A DNA stretch of 64,000 nucleotides from Aquiflexum gelatinilyticum (GTDB taxonomy: Bacteria > Bacteroidota > Bacteroidia > Cytophagales > Cyclobacteriaceae). This document shows, one piece after another, positions 45,265 to 54,513 of the stretch. The DNA lies in the NCBI RefSeq assembly GCF_024741135.1, contig NZ_JANSUY010000019.1, positions 62,001-126,000 on the forward strand, read 5' to 3'. A program made the translations under genes and the position numbers. The notes under the pieces were generated by a model. That model saw only the letters and a list, made by a program, of their open reading frames with translations. It was not told where the DNA came from and ran no database searches. How positions within the stretch are numbered: the first letter of the stretch is position 1; each line of letters opens with the position of its first letter.

Positions 45265-46905
45265 TTATTTCGCTACCAAATAGGCAGATTGCGTTACTTC
45301 CTGGTATTTGTATTTACTAAAATCAGGAAATGCCCCAGGTTCCCTGAATTTGGTAAGGAATTTTTTATTCGTAGGCCCTTCGAATTCACGGATAGGCTCA
45401 TAGTAACCTTTTGTATAAAAGAAAGCTGAATATTCCTTTTCCTTTGAAAAATCATTCACCTGATAGGTAAGATAAGCCCTGTTTCCAATTTGGAGCTGCT
45501 CAAGGTAGATCCCATCCTTTTCAATAATTGGACTTAAAATATCTCTGTCTTTTTCATCTCTCGCCTTGTAGGGTTTGAGAACTTGGATTGCACTTTCTGC
45601 TACAGGGCTCACTTCAGTCAGAGAAATCCTGTCTATTTCCCAAAACATAAATCCTGTTATAAGAGAGATTTCTATTGGCTCGCTTCCTAGATCGAAACCT
45701 TCAAGAGAAATGGCTACTTCACGGTTCATAAGTGGGCCTATAGTTTTTACTTTTTCTACCAATTTCCATCCGTCCTTTGTCTTGACTGCAACAGTGAGTG
45801 GCATATTTTGATTTTCCTGCCAATCAATGAAATCCTGTGCAGGTCGCTTTTTTTGTTCTTCCACCCAGCTTACATACCGGCTACCGAAGTTGCTTGTGAA
45901 TTCAGCCATCAAAAAATCCAACCACATCGAATTCCTCATATCGACCTGCAGAACAAGTTTTTTCTTTTCTCCAGGATTGTCAAAATTCAGTACAAGTTCA
46001 TTGACTGAAGAAGCATGCGAAAGGTCATTAAAGGAACAGGGGATATTATCTGTAGCTGAAACCTGATCAAGCATATCGCTTCTGCCATTGAGAGTCGCTG
46101 AGATTGGTTTTATATTTTGTTTGGCTAAATACAATTGACCATCAGGACTGACTAAAATCTGGTCACCGGAATTATGTTCTACCAAAATCAGGTCAGCCAT
46201 GTCAGTATATTGCCTTTCTTTCAGCTCATTGCTGATTTGGACTTTTATTTCCCTGCCAATGGCTGCCGCGGGTAAGGGTACAAAATCCTCCCTAGCCAAA
46301 GAAGGATAGATGGCACCACCAAAAGTTTCACCTTGTAAAGCATAATTTTCGCCATCATGGACGCTTACAAAAGGACAAGAACTTTTCGTCAAGGCTACTA
46401 TGGCAGAAATGACAGCAAGCGTGCCTACAGTAATTCCGACTACAGCCAAAACGGTGTTTCCACTGCTCCTTTGCTTATCCCTTTCGATCAATTCAATTCT
46501 ATTGATATTTTGAACCGGAATTACCACTTGGTCCCCAAGGCGCTTTTTCTCGTCAAGATTTGCATAAACATGGACTTCATGAAGAACATTGGGCGATTTG
46601 GGATCATATTTGAATTTTCCTGTATCATCCATGAGATAAGTTTGATGGATCATTGGAACTTCCTCTAAAGTCGCCTCGAGTTTTTGTTTTTCCTTATTGA
46701 TATAGGTATTTCTCATCAAAAACACCCTATTCTCAATATGCAGAATAAATGTCTTTTGGCTGAGGGAATCTATCTGATCTACTTTTGTTTCAGGCGAAGC
46801 TGACAAGTTTTTGGTGACAGGCTTGTAGTAATTGCAACCATAAAACAAGAAGATTGCAAAAACAAAAACCAGGCTTGACATTCGGGAAATTAGTTTCTCA
46901 TTCAT
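45265..46905 (-). CDS. Large lipoprotein with single membrane helix, partner of the radical SAM protein
   Basis: 546 residues from the ATG at 46905. A signal peptide ends in FLFYGC, giving a lipoprotein. Order: a beta-rich N-terminal domain (about 45-150) with LHEVHVYANLDEKK; a basic stretch and one hydrophobic helix (GNTVLAVVGITVGTLAVISA); then a long mixed region that begins SCPFVSVHDGENYALQGE and contains YVSWVEEQKKRPAQDF and FMFWEIDRISL. I recall homologues that repeat the SCPFV-Y-GE block, but no function is known to me. The gene is in tandem with the radical SAM gene, and the two probably form a unit. Confidence 0.75.
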   Translation of the reverse strand: MNEKLISRMSSLVFVFAIFLFYGCNYYKPVTKNLSASPETKVDQIDSLSQKTFILHIENRVFLMRNTYINKEKQKLEATLEEVPMIHQTYLMDDTGKFKYDPKSPNVLHEVHVYANLDEKKRLGDQVVIPVQNINRIELIERDKQRSSGNTVLAVVGITVGTLAVISAIVALTKSSCPFVSVHDGENYALQGETFGGAIYPSLAREDFVPLPAAAIGREIKVQISNELKERQYTDMADLILVEHNSGDQILVSPDGQLYLAKQNIKPISATLNGRSDMLDQVSATDNIPCSFNDLSHASSVNELVLNFDNPGEKKKLVLQVDMRNSMWLDFLMAEFTSNFGSRYVSWVEEQKKRPAQDFIDWQENQNMPLTVAVKTKDGWKLVEKVKTIGPLMNREVAISLEGFDLGSEPIEISLITGFMFWEIDRISLTEVSPVAESAIQVLKPYKARDEKDRDILSPIIEKDGIYLEQLQIGNRAYLTYQVNDFSKEKEYSAFFYTKGYYEPIREFEGPTNKKFLTKFREPGAFPDFSKYKYQEVTQSAYLVAK

Positions 46906-47115
46906 GACAATTTGATTTGGGTTTAAAATTGTATTTGACAAATGATAAAAAATAACTAAATGCGTTTTATTCTAAATTTAACCAAAATAGATAAGAGTAA
47001 AAAGAATTATTTTTGGTAAAAAATGCAAATACAGCTAATTATGATAATTAATTTTTCAAATAAAAAATTTTATTAAAGTTCAGGGTATCAAACTAAAAAA
47101 TACAATTTTATTAAT

Positions 47116-47814
47116 TCAAAGGCTATTTTTATCAACCAGACATTCTACATTGGAATGCAACCATAAAAAAGAAGCCGGACATTGGGTAGATATTTTTCTC
47201 TCTAAAATCTGCTGGATTGCTTCCTGTTTGCCTTTGCCGGTGATGAGAAAAATTACTTTCCTTGTCTGCATGATATCTTTCATCCCGACACACAATCCAT
47301 ATGCAGGTTCCGGACCTTGTGACAATGCAGGGTCATGCTGGATCGTAGAAGGTGCCAAAACAGCTTTATGAAAATATGGCTGCAAAAAATCAGCAGGTTC
47401 ATTGAAAGCAATGTGGGCGTTTTTTCCCAATCCCAATATACAAATGTCAAAAGGCCCTTGATCGCTGATAAAGTTTTGCATTCTCGTGCACTCGGCCACT
47501 ACCGATTCGGGTGCAGTATCAAATCCAACATACCTTTCAGCCGGGATTTCCAAAGGTTCCAAGACATGTTTTTTGATGTAGGATTCGCAGGAATCAGGAT
47601 GGGAGAGCGGAATGATTCCCCATTCGTCCATTTTGACGACGCGCATCCGGTCAAAGAGGGATTTGTTTTTTGCCATTTCGGCGTACATTCCGGTAGGAGA
47701 ATTTCCCGTAGCGGCACAAAACAACAGGTCTCTTTTAAGCTGAACTTCATCCATGACAAGTTTTGCAGCATATTGACTGAGGGAGTCGTAATTTTCCAGG
47801 TAGCTGATCTTCAT
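47116..47814 (-). CDS. Glucosamine/galactosamine-6-phosphate isomerase-like (NagB/AgaI family)
   Basis: 232 residues, cytoplasmic. The fold of the NagB/6-phosphogluconolactonase family is clear: CAATGNSPTGMY (phosphate loop), VVKMDEWG with the catalytic Asp, SCESYIKKHVLEPL, ICILGLGKNAHIAFNEP (where the NagB GIGxDGHIAFNEP has a K for D and N for G), and TGKGKQEAI. The KMDEWGIIPL..HPDSCESY pattern is closer to galactosamine-6-phosphate isomerase than to NagB. Divergent from the GH127 gene across a 230-bp spacer. Confidence 0.85.
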   Translation of the reverse strand: MKISYLENYDSLSQYAAKLVMDEVQLKRDLLFCAATGNSPTGMYAEMAKNKSLFDRMRVVKMDEWGIIPLSHPDSCESYIKKHVLEPLEIPAERYVGFDTAPESVVAECTRMQNFISDQGPFDICILGLGKNAHIAFNEPADFLQPYFHKAVLAPSTIQHDPALSQGPEPAYGLCVGMKDIMQTRKVIFLITGKGKQEAIQQILERKISTQCPASFLWLHSNVECLVDKNSL

Positions 47815-47950
47815 AATCCAAATCTATCAAAAGCATTTTTGAATACTGCAATCCATTCTGCAACCTTTTGCACAAAAACTGAGATTTTGGATCCTTTGGG
47901 GAGAAATGCAAAGCCTTTTTCATAGAACAGACCGCTTGTCATTCCAAACC

Positions 47951-47980
47951 TTTCAAAATTGACACAATTGGATATATTTG
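47951..47980 (+). promoter_or_regulatory. Bacteroidota-type promoter of GH127 gene
   Basis: TTTC, 18 bases, then TATATTTG at 47973-47980, which matches the TAnnTTTG -7 element exactly. It lies about 65 bp before the GH127 start codon and is correctly oriented. Confidence 0.5.
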
Positions 47981-48045
47981 TAAAGGAGGCTTTTGTATGC
48001 ATCAAACCGGATTGCTTCCCTCACATATCCCAATACCAATAACCC

Positions 48046-50010
48046 ATGAAAACCAATGTTGTCCTTTTTTTTACGGCAATTCTGATAAACCCTGTTTTTG
48101 GCCAATCAGAATTGAAAAAACTTACCCCAATCAGTTACTCGGAAGTGACGATCACAGATGCTTTTTGGAAACCAAAACTGGAAAAAGTAGCCAACTCAGC
48201 TTTGCAGGTATGTATCCAACAAACAGAGGTGGAGACCGGGCGGATCCGCAATTTTGCGAAAGCTGCAAGAAAATCAGGAGAGCAGCACGAAGGGATTTAT
48301 TATGATGACAGTGATGTCTACAAGGCATTGGAGGCCATTGCCTATTCCCTCAAAAACCAATCTGATCCTTTACTCGAAGCCAAGGCGGACGAATGGATCG
48401 ATAAGATCGCAGCAGCGCAGGAGGCCGATGGCTATATCAATACTTTTTACACCTTGACCGGATTGGAAAACAGGTGGACAGACATGGACAAACACGAAGC
48501 ATATTGCGCTGGCCATCTGATCGAGGCGGGTGTGGCTTACTACCAAACTACCGGAAAGAGAAAACTCCTGGATGTCGGTATCAAGATGGCCGACCATATT
48601 GATCAGACTTTCAGACAAGCCAACAGGCCTTGGGTTGTCGGCCATGAGGAAATCGAACTCGCTTTGGTCAAATTGTATAAAGTCACCAATGAAGAAAGAT
48701 ACCTTGAACTTTCAGATTGGTTTTTGGACCAAAGAGGACGTGGACATGGTGTAGGGGGAATTTGGAACAATAAAAACTGGGGTCCAAAATATGCGCAGGA
48801 TGATGTACCAGTCAAAGAACAAAAAGAAATCACAGGACATGCCGTCCGGGCAATGTATCTCTACACCGGTGCTGCAGATGTAGCGGCAGCAAAAAATGAT
48901 GATGGGTATATGAATGCCATGAAGACCGTTTGGGAAGATGTTGTCTACCGAAACATGTACATCACAGGAGGGATAGGTTCCTCGGGCAGCAATGAAGGTT
49001 TTTCTGTAGATTATGACCTGCCAAACGAAAGGGCTTACAGTGAAACTTGTGCCTCGGTAGGAATGGTTTTCTGGAATCAGCGCATGAATTCCCTGGAAGG
49101 GGATTCCAAATACATCGATGTCTTGGAGAGGAGTCTTTACAATGCAGCTTTGGACGGTTTGAGCCTACAGGGCGATAGGTTTTTTTATGGAAATCCGCTG
49201 GCTTCCAATGGGCAACATTCCCGCATGGCATGGTTCGGAACTGCCTGCTGTCCTTCCAATATTTCCCGCTTGGTGGCTTCTGTCGGTGATTATATCTATG
49301 CTACCTCGGATGACGGTATTTGGGTTAACTTATTTATCGGAAGTCAGACCAATATCCAAATTGGAAAGGTAAATGTGCCGGTCGAAATCAAAACCAATTT
49401 CCCAATGGATGGGGTGGTGAACATCGCCATGAATCCTGAGAAAAAAACCACCTACAGCCTCAATTTAAGGTTGCCGGGATGGGCTAAGGAACAGCCGGTA
49501 CCCGGGGATTTGTATCGATTCGAAGGTACAGCCAAAGAAAAATTCACCGTAACACTTAACGGCAAGCCTGTGGAATACACACAGGAAAATGGATACATCA
49601 CCATATCAAGAAAATGGAGCAAAGGTGACATTGTCCAATATTCGTTGCCTATGGAAATCAGGAAAGTAAAATCAAGAAATGAAGTGGAAGCCAATCGGGA
49701 CAGGATTGCTTTACAAAGAGGACCTTTGGTTTATTGTGTGGAGGGAGCTGACAATGCCGGAAGGGCTTGGAACATTGTGGTTCCGGCGAATACCGAATTT
49801 CAGGAAGTAGAATATCAGGTCCTGAATGAAAGGGTGATGGCAATTCAGGCAAATGTGCCGGTGGTGACCGTTTCGGAGGATGGGTCCACTGTAAAAACTG
49901 AAACCAAGAGCATCACCGCCATTCCCTATTACACTTGGGCCAACCGTGGAGCAAGTGAAATGCAGGTTTGGCTACCGACCAAGGTGAAAGAACTGAAGGT
50001 GAATTATTGA
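48046..50010 (+). CDS. Glycoside hydrolase family 127 (beta-L-arabinofuranosidase-like)
   Basis: 654 residues with a signal peptide (NVVLFFTAILINPVFGQ). The catalytic layout of GH127/DUF1680 is intact. Numbering from the start: E333 and C335 in SETCASVG, and C401/C402 in GTACCPSN, which correspond to the zinc-site residues Glu338, Cys340, Cys417 and Cys418 of HypBA1, with the first of the pair as nucleophile. The (alpha/alpha)6 domain (about 70-430) and C-terminal beta-sandwich are complete. It removes beta-L-arabinofuranose from glycans, in the periplasm or at the surface. Divergent from the isomerase gene and just before an oxidase pseudogene. Confidence 0.93.
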   Translation: MKTNVVLFFTAILINPVFGQSELKKLTPISYSEVTITDAFWKPKLEKVANSALQVCIQQTEVETGRIRNFAKAARKSGEQHEGIYYDDSDVYKALEAIAYSLKNQSDPLLEAKADEWIDKIAAAQEADGYINTFYTLTGLENRWTDMDKHEAYCAGHLIEAGVAYYQTTGKRKLLDVGIKMADHIDQTFRQANRPWVVGHEEIELALVKLYKVTNEERYLELSDWFLDQRGRGHGVGGIWNNKNWGPKYAQDDVPVKEQKEITGHAVRAMYLYTGAADVAAAKNDDGYMNAMKTVWEDVVYRNMYITGGIGSSGSNEGFSVDYDLPNERAYSETCASVGMVFWNQRMNSLEGDSKYIDVLERSLYNAALDGLSLQGDRFFYGNPLASNGQHSRMAWFGTACCPSNISRLVASVGDYIYATSDDGIWVNLFIGSQTNIQIGKVNVPVEIKTNFPMDGVVNIAMNPEKKTTYSLNLRLPGWAKEQPVPGDLYRFEGTAKEKFTVTLNGKPVEYTQENGYITISRKWSKGDIVQYSLPMEIRKVKSRNEVEANRDRIALQRGPLVYCVEGADNAGRAWNIVVPANTEFQEVEYQVLNERVMAIQANVPVVTVSEDGSTVKTETKSITAIPYYTWANRGASEMQVWLPTKVKELKVNY

Positions 50011-50064
50011 GAAAAAATTGCTGCCATTTAATAATAAAAACTTTCTTTCTTGACATAACCCAAA

Positions 50065-51430
50065 ATGAAAAAAAGAACCTTCCTAAAAAACTCTTCCCTC
50101 CTCGTTGGAGGGGTTTTGATCCAACCGATATTATCTTGCTCCCCCCAAAAACCCGCAGAAACCATGACACCCGACTATTTGAAAAACTGGGCTGAAAATT
50201 TTGAATTCAGCACGACCAATGTTCATTATCCCAAAACAGTGGAGGAAGTGGGATTTGGTCAAAAAATGTAACAAACTGAGGGTGTTGGGTTCCAGACATT
50301 CCTTCAACAGGATTGCTGACAGCAACGATAACCTCATTTCTTTTCAAAATCTGAACAAAATCATTTCCTTGGACAAGGAAAAAAACCAGGTTACGGTGGA
50401 AGGAGGTATCAAGTACGGTGAACTCTGCGCCTACCTCCATCAAAACGGATATGCCCTCCACAACCTCGCCTCTCTGCCGCATATCTCTGTTGCCGGAACA
50501 ATAGCCACAGCCACCCATGGCTCGGGAGTCGAAAACGGAAACCTTTCCACGGGAGTTGCTGCCATTGAGTTTGTCAACGCCAAAGGTGAGTTGGTTCAGC
50601 TTTCAAAAGAAACAGATCCTGATTTTTTTGGTGCCGTAGTTGGTTTGGGAGGATTTGGACCTGTTACCAAAGTGACTTTGGACCTGCTTCCGACTTTTGA
50701 GGTCGCTCAGGTCGTGTATATGGATATGCCTATGGATGTCCTAAAGGACAATTTCCAGGAAATCATGGCTTCAGGGTATAGTGTAAGCTTGTTTATTGAC
50801 TGGAAAAGTGACAATGTCAATGAAGTCTGGGTAAAGCGAATAATAGTCCCTGGTGTGGCGCTTGATTTTCCTGAGGAGTTTTTCGGAGCCAAACAAGCAA
50901 AAGTGCATATGCATCCTGTGCAGGAAATGTCTGCTGAAAGTTGCTCTGAGCAGTTGGCGATTCCCGGCCCTTGGTATGAGCGCTTGCCACATTTTAAGAT
51001 GGAATTTCAGCCAAGTGCTGGCAAGGAATTGCAGTCAGAATATTTTGTACCTATGGAAAATGGATATGAAGCACTCATGGCAGTGAAGGAAATGGCAGAT
51101 CAAATCTCTTCTCACCTTTTCATCTCCGAAATCAGAAGTATCAAAACGGATGAATTGTGGATGAGTACCTGCTACCAAAGGGATTCCATTGCAGTCCATA
51201 CCACTTGGAAACAAGAAATTCCAGAAGTCCAGGCACTATTGCCTCAGATGGAAGCCAAGTTGGAACCCTTTAGTCCAAGGCCGCATTGGGCGAAATTATT
51301 CACCATTTCTTCCAAAAAACTCCAAGAGCGGTACCCAAAAATGGAGGAATTCAAATCCCTTCTCGCCAAACACGACCCCGAAGGAAAATTCCGAAACGGG
51401 TTTTTAGATGAACATCTTTATGGCGTATAG
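50065..51430 (+). pseudogene. Alditol/lactone oxidase-like FAD flavoprotein, single-base frameshift
   Basis: Residues 1-60 are in the first frame (signal peptide KKRTFLKNSSLLVGG, then FSTTNVHYPKTVEEV) and the rest from about 50250 is in the next frame (LVKKCNKLRVLGSRHSFN to the stop at 51430). Removing one G from the GGG at 50250-50252 restores a continuous reading frame with EEVDLVKKCNKLRVLGSRHS, as in the D-arabinono-lactone/alditol oxidase family. The rest of the protein has GTIATATHGSG and AVVGLGGFGPVTKVTL. So it is either a pseudogene or a sequencing error. The family oxidises alditols or aldono-lactones with FAD. Confidence 0.85.
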
Positions 51431-51482
51431 AATTGTAAAAAGTCAAATCAGTTTTTTGGGCAGATTATACCACTGTTTAGGA

Positions 51483-51518
51483 AAAAAGAGGGATTCCCAT
51501 CTGAGAATCCCTCTTTTT
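51483..51518. terminator. Bidirectional intrinsic terminator
   Basis: The stem AAAGAGGGATTC/GAATCCCTCTTTTT with A- and T-tracts on both sides lies between the convergent oxidase and TonB genes. Confidence 0.85.
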
Positions 51519-51524
51519 GATTGT

Positions 51525-52022
51525 TCAGGATTTATCCTTTTTGCCAAGAGCATATTGGACCGGTAGCCTCATTCGGGATCTGACTATTTTACCGTCTTTT
51601 TTTCCAGGGTTCCAGTTTGGTGAAGCTTTGACAACCCTCAGCGCTTCCTCATCACAGCCTCCTCCGATTCCTCTTAGAATCTCTGCATCGCTCACTGAAC
51701 CATCTTTATTGATGATAAAAGTAATGTAGACTGTTCCTTCAATGCCCTTGTCTTTCGCGGATGCGGGGTATTTCAGGTTGTCCTTCATGAAATTTCCCCA
51801 AGCCTCGATCCCGCCGGGAAATTGCGGAAATTCATCCACCATATCAAAGACTTCATCTGATGATCCTTGAGCAGAATTTTCACCCATCGGAATGTCCAAG
51901 GTTTTTGAAAAAGCGGAATCTTTGGAGCTTTTGCAGGAGATAACAAATACCATCATGGACAATAAGATGATGACCAACAGGAAATTGTTTGTACTTTTTG
52001 ATTTTGATGAGCTGGTGTTCAT
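51525..52022 (-). CDS. TonB C-terminal-domain lipoprotein 1
   Basis: 165 residues. The N-terminal membrane segment ends in FVISC, a lipobox-like site. The TonB C-terminal domain spans about 65-155: FPGGIEAWGNFMKDNLKYP, then GIEGTVYITFIINKDGSV, GIGGGCDEEALRVVKASPNW. The central phrase SKTLDIPMGEN matches a region in the M56 gene upstream. Lacks the proline-rich spacer of classical TonB. It is the last gene of the BlaI-M56 operon. Confidence 0.88.
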   Translation of the reverse strand: MNTSSSKSKSTNNFLLVIILLSMMVFVISCKSSKDSAFSKTLDIPMGENSAQGSSDEVFDMVDEFPQFPGGIEAWGNFMKDNLKYPASAKDKGIEGTVYITFIINKDGSVSDAEILRGIGGGCDEEALRVVKASPNWNPGKKDGKIVRSRMRLPVQYALGKKDKS

Positions 52023-52090
52023 TTAGGGAAGGTTTTTGATTGCTTAAATTGATTTTACAAAAGGTGATTTATGGAAATGGTTTATGAACT

Positions 52091-52585
52091 TTAAGCGATT
52101 ACCTCTTTTTCCCCGAGTTTGAATTTGATCGGAACCCGCAACCTGACATTGACAGTGTGTCCTTTCTGCTTGCCGGGAGTCCAATTGGGAGATTGCATGA
52201 TGACGCGTTTGGCTTCCTCATCACAACCCGCACCGATTCCTTTCAATAGTTCTACATTTTTCACCGAACCGTCTTTCCTTACTTCAAAGACCACATACAC
52301 AGTGCCTTCAATTCCCATTTCCCTGGCTTTTTCAGGGTATTTGAGGTTATTCATAAGGAATTCATTCCAAGCTTCCATGCCACCGGGAAACTCCGGAGAA
52401 TCTTCCACGACATCAAAAATTTCATTAGTTTCTATGTTCTTGCTTGTCACTTCGCCATTTTCCAATACTACTTTCTCGTCATATCCCTGAAAGTCACAGG
52501 AAAAAAATACCATCATCAGTCCCATTAGCGGGAGGACGGTGAGAAGATTGCTTTTGTAATTTGGGGTTGAATTGTTTGCTTTCAT
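52091..52585 (-). CDS. TonB C-terminal-domain lipoprotein 2
   Basis: 164 residues, paralogue of the gene at 51525-52022. N-terminal membrane segment ending MVFFSC. The TonB domain is close in sequence: EFPGGMEAWNEFLMNNLKYP, GIEGTVYVVFEVRKDGSV, GIGAGCDEEAKRVIMQSPNW. It is nearer to the C-terminal domain of the M56 gene (52648-53925) than to its other paralogue, so the set seems to arise by serial duplication. It could couple an energised membrane complex to an outer-membrane receptor, or act as a regulator of the M56 sensor. Confidence 0.88.
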   Translation of the reverse strand: MKANNSTPNYKSNLLTVLPLMGLMMVFFSCDFQGYDEKVVLENGEVTSKNIETNEIFDVVEDSPEFPGGMEAWNEFLMNNLKYPEKAREMGIEGTVYVVFEVRKDGSVKNVELLKGIGAGCDEEAKRVIMQSPNWTPGKQKGHTVNVRLRVPIKFKLGEKEVIA

Positions 52586-52647
52586 CTTGTGGTTAGTTTA
52601 TATGGTTGATTTATTTTGAATATCTGGTATGCTTTTTCGATAAGGAT

Positions 52648-53925
52648 TTAACCCAACTGAAACCTGATCGGTATCCTCATCCTGACGTTGACCAATCTTC
52701 CCCTTTGTTTTCCCGGGGTCCATTTTGGAGACTCTCCTATCACTCTTTTCGCTTCCTCATCACAGCCTGCACCGATTCCTCTTAACAATTCTATATTGTG
52801 CACACTGCCATCGGTCTTGATTTCAAAGACTAAATAAACGGTACCTTCTATGCCCATTCGCCTTGCCTGACTTGGATATTTAAGGTTGTCTTTCAAAAAG
52901 TTATTCCACGCCTCCATTCCACCTGGGAATTCAGGAGATTCCTCGACTACATCAAAAACCTCATCTGCATCCAAAATCTTTGAATTGATTTCATCAGGAA
53001 TGGACGGAGCTGTTTCCTCCTTTGACATCGGTATTTCCATGACTTCTGAAAAAGAATTGTCAGCACCCTTTTCACAGGAAAAAACAAAAATCATCAATCC
53101 AAGAACAGGCAATGCAAGCAAAAATCTCCATTTATGGATTAATCCGGATTTTGCGGTATTCATCATGATAATCCGTTTTTTGAGCTGAAACTGGTTGAAG
53201 TTGTTAACAAACTGCTGCTCTTTTTTGGTTGCTGTCAGGTTCAACAGGAGTTGGGCATATTCTTTTTTGGGATGAAAAGTGGTCACCTTGGTATCGGCCT
53301 GAAATTCATGGACTTCATGGATACTGGACTCGAAAAGTTTGATCAATGGATGAAACCAGAAAACCGATTTGGTAAGCTGCATGAAAATCAAGTCCAGTGT
53401 ATGGAATTTTGAGGCATGCTCCGATTCATGGAGAATGATCAATTCCTGGGCTTTATTCCCTTCTTGATAAGCCGGCAAAAGAATAAAATTGAAGAATGAA
53501 GAAGGTGGAAATTTTGGATTTACCACAATTGTCAAATCCTTGTGGCTGAATTTCTCTGAGGATTTAATCAAAGAAAAGGTTTTGAAAATTCCCAATACCA
53601 ATCGGCTAATGGTCCATAGAAGTCCAGAATAGTAAATAAGGATAGCTCCATAAACCAAAATAGATTTGGCGGAAATCCCATCTTCTGGAGTCAGTGCAAA
53701 TTCCGGTAAGTAATAAGTTAAAACCTCAGGGTTCAAGGCTGAGATTGAACCTGTACCCAACTCAAATGAGAGTAAAGGAATGACCAATGCCAATCCCAAA
53801 GAACCTAATAGGTATACCCTGTTCCATCCAAAAAAAGTGAGTTTGGAAAGAAATATGACATAAAAAGCATAAAGTAGCAGCAGGATAATGCTGCCTTCCA
53901 AGAGGTAGTTGAATATGGTAATCAT
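52648..53925 (-). CDS. BlaR1/MecR1-type M56 metallopeptidase with C-terminal TonB domain
   Basis: 425 residues. Four or five membrane helices are followed by the M56 peptidase motif ILHESEHASKFH (HExxH near 180) and FWFHPLIKLFESSIHEVHEFQAD. After a further membrane helix with FVFSC the C-terminal 100 residues are a TonB domain (EFPGGMEAWNNFLKDNLKYP, GIGAGCDEEAKRVIGESP). In BlaR1 systems the sensor cleaves itself and leads to degradation of the repressor. The gene overlaps the BlaI gene by four bases. The ligand is unknown; TonB-linked versions are common in Bacteroidota. Confidence 0.92.
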   Translation of the reverse strand: MITIFNYLLEGSIILLLLYAFYVIFLSKLTFFGWNRVYLLGSLGLALVIPLLSFELGTGSISALNPEVLTYYLPEFALTPEDGISAKSILVYGAILIYYSGLLWTISRLVLGIFKTFSLIKSSEKFSHKDLTIVVNPKFPPSSFFNFILLPAYQEGNKAQELIILHESEHASKFHTLDLIFMQLTKSVFWFHPLIKLFESSIHEVHEFQADTKVTTFHPKKEYAQLLLNLTATKKEQQFVNNFNQFQLKKRIIMMNTAKSGLIHKWRFLLALPVLGLMIFVFSCEKGADNSFSEVMEIPMSKEETAPSIPDEINSKILDADEVFDVVEESPEFPGGMEAWNNFLKDNLKYPSQARRMGIEGTVYLVFEIKTDGSVHNIELLRGIGAGCDEEAKRVIGESPKWTPGKQRGRLVNVRMRIPIRFQLG

Positions 53926-54296
53926 GGCTGTGAGGAGTTACCCATGTTGTCAATCAATTTTTGAAGTTCTTCCATATCTTTTTCAGATAACCCTTTTTCC
54001 TTGACCATGAATGACAAAACATTCTCCACCGAACCTTCAAAATAGTCTTCCAATAATTCGTTGAAACTGGTTTTCCTATATTCTGTCTGGGTAATGGTGG
54101 GAAAGTACTCATGGATGTTTCCGTAAGTCCTGTGGTCTAAATACCCTTTTTTTTCCAAAAGCTTGATATTTGATGCAAGCGTGGTGTAAGGTGGCTTGGG
54201 CTCTGGCAGTTCATTCAAAACGTCTCTTACCAAAGCTTTATTCAGCTTCCAGAATATCCGCATCAGGCTTTCTTCGTATTTCGTCAATGTTTCCAT
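53922..54296 (-). CDS. BlaI/MecI/CopY-family transcriptional repressor
   Basis: 124 residues. The winged-helix domain is clear (YEESLMRIFWKLNKALVRDVLNEL, then PPYTTLASNIKLLEKKGYLDHR) and the C-terminal dimerisation helices follow (SFNELLEDYFEGSVENVL, LSEKDMEELQKLID). It represses the operon and is released when the M56 sensor acts. The start codon overlaps nothing upstream; a dyad that could be its operator lies about 34 bp upstream. Confidence 0.92.
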   Translation of the reverse strand: METLTKYEESLMRIFWKLNKALVRDVLNELPEPKPPYTTLASNIKLLEKKGYLDHRTYGNIHEYFPTITQTEYRKTSFNELLEDYFEGSVENVLSFMVKEKGLSEKDMEELQKLIDNMGNSSQP

Positions 54297-54329
54297 AAAA
54301 TAAATTTAAAAGAAACATTTTAGACTTCC

Positions 54330-54355
54330 TACGAAAATTTCGTAATTCTACGAAA
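54330..54355. promoter_or_regulatory. Candidate BlaI operator
   Basis: TACGAAA, one base, TTTCGTA at 54330-54344 is a perfect dyad, and a third half-site TACGAAA follows at 54349-54355. It lies 34 bp upstream of the BlaI start. Known BlaI boxes are TACA/TGTA-centred dyads; this one is similar in form but different in sequence. Confidence 0.6.
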
Positions 54356-54513
54356 AAAACATTTTCGCCTTATCTCTCTAAATAGAATTTCCTTTTTTCC
54401 CCTTTCAAAATCCCTGCTACATAGAGGGATATACATCATGTTTTGGATTGACCTAGATCATGTTTTTTTGGGGTTTGATGTGGTAATATCGTGCATCAAT
54501 AAACAAAAAACCT

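Noticed and set aside
47811-48005. 64-codon ORF on the minus strand
   Set aside because: It lies in the divergent promoter region of the isomerase and GH127 genes and covers the promoter called at 47951-47980.
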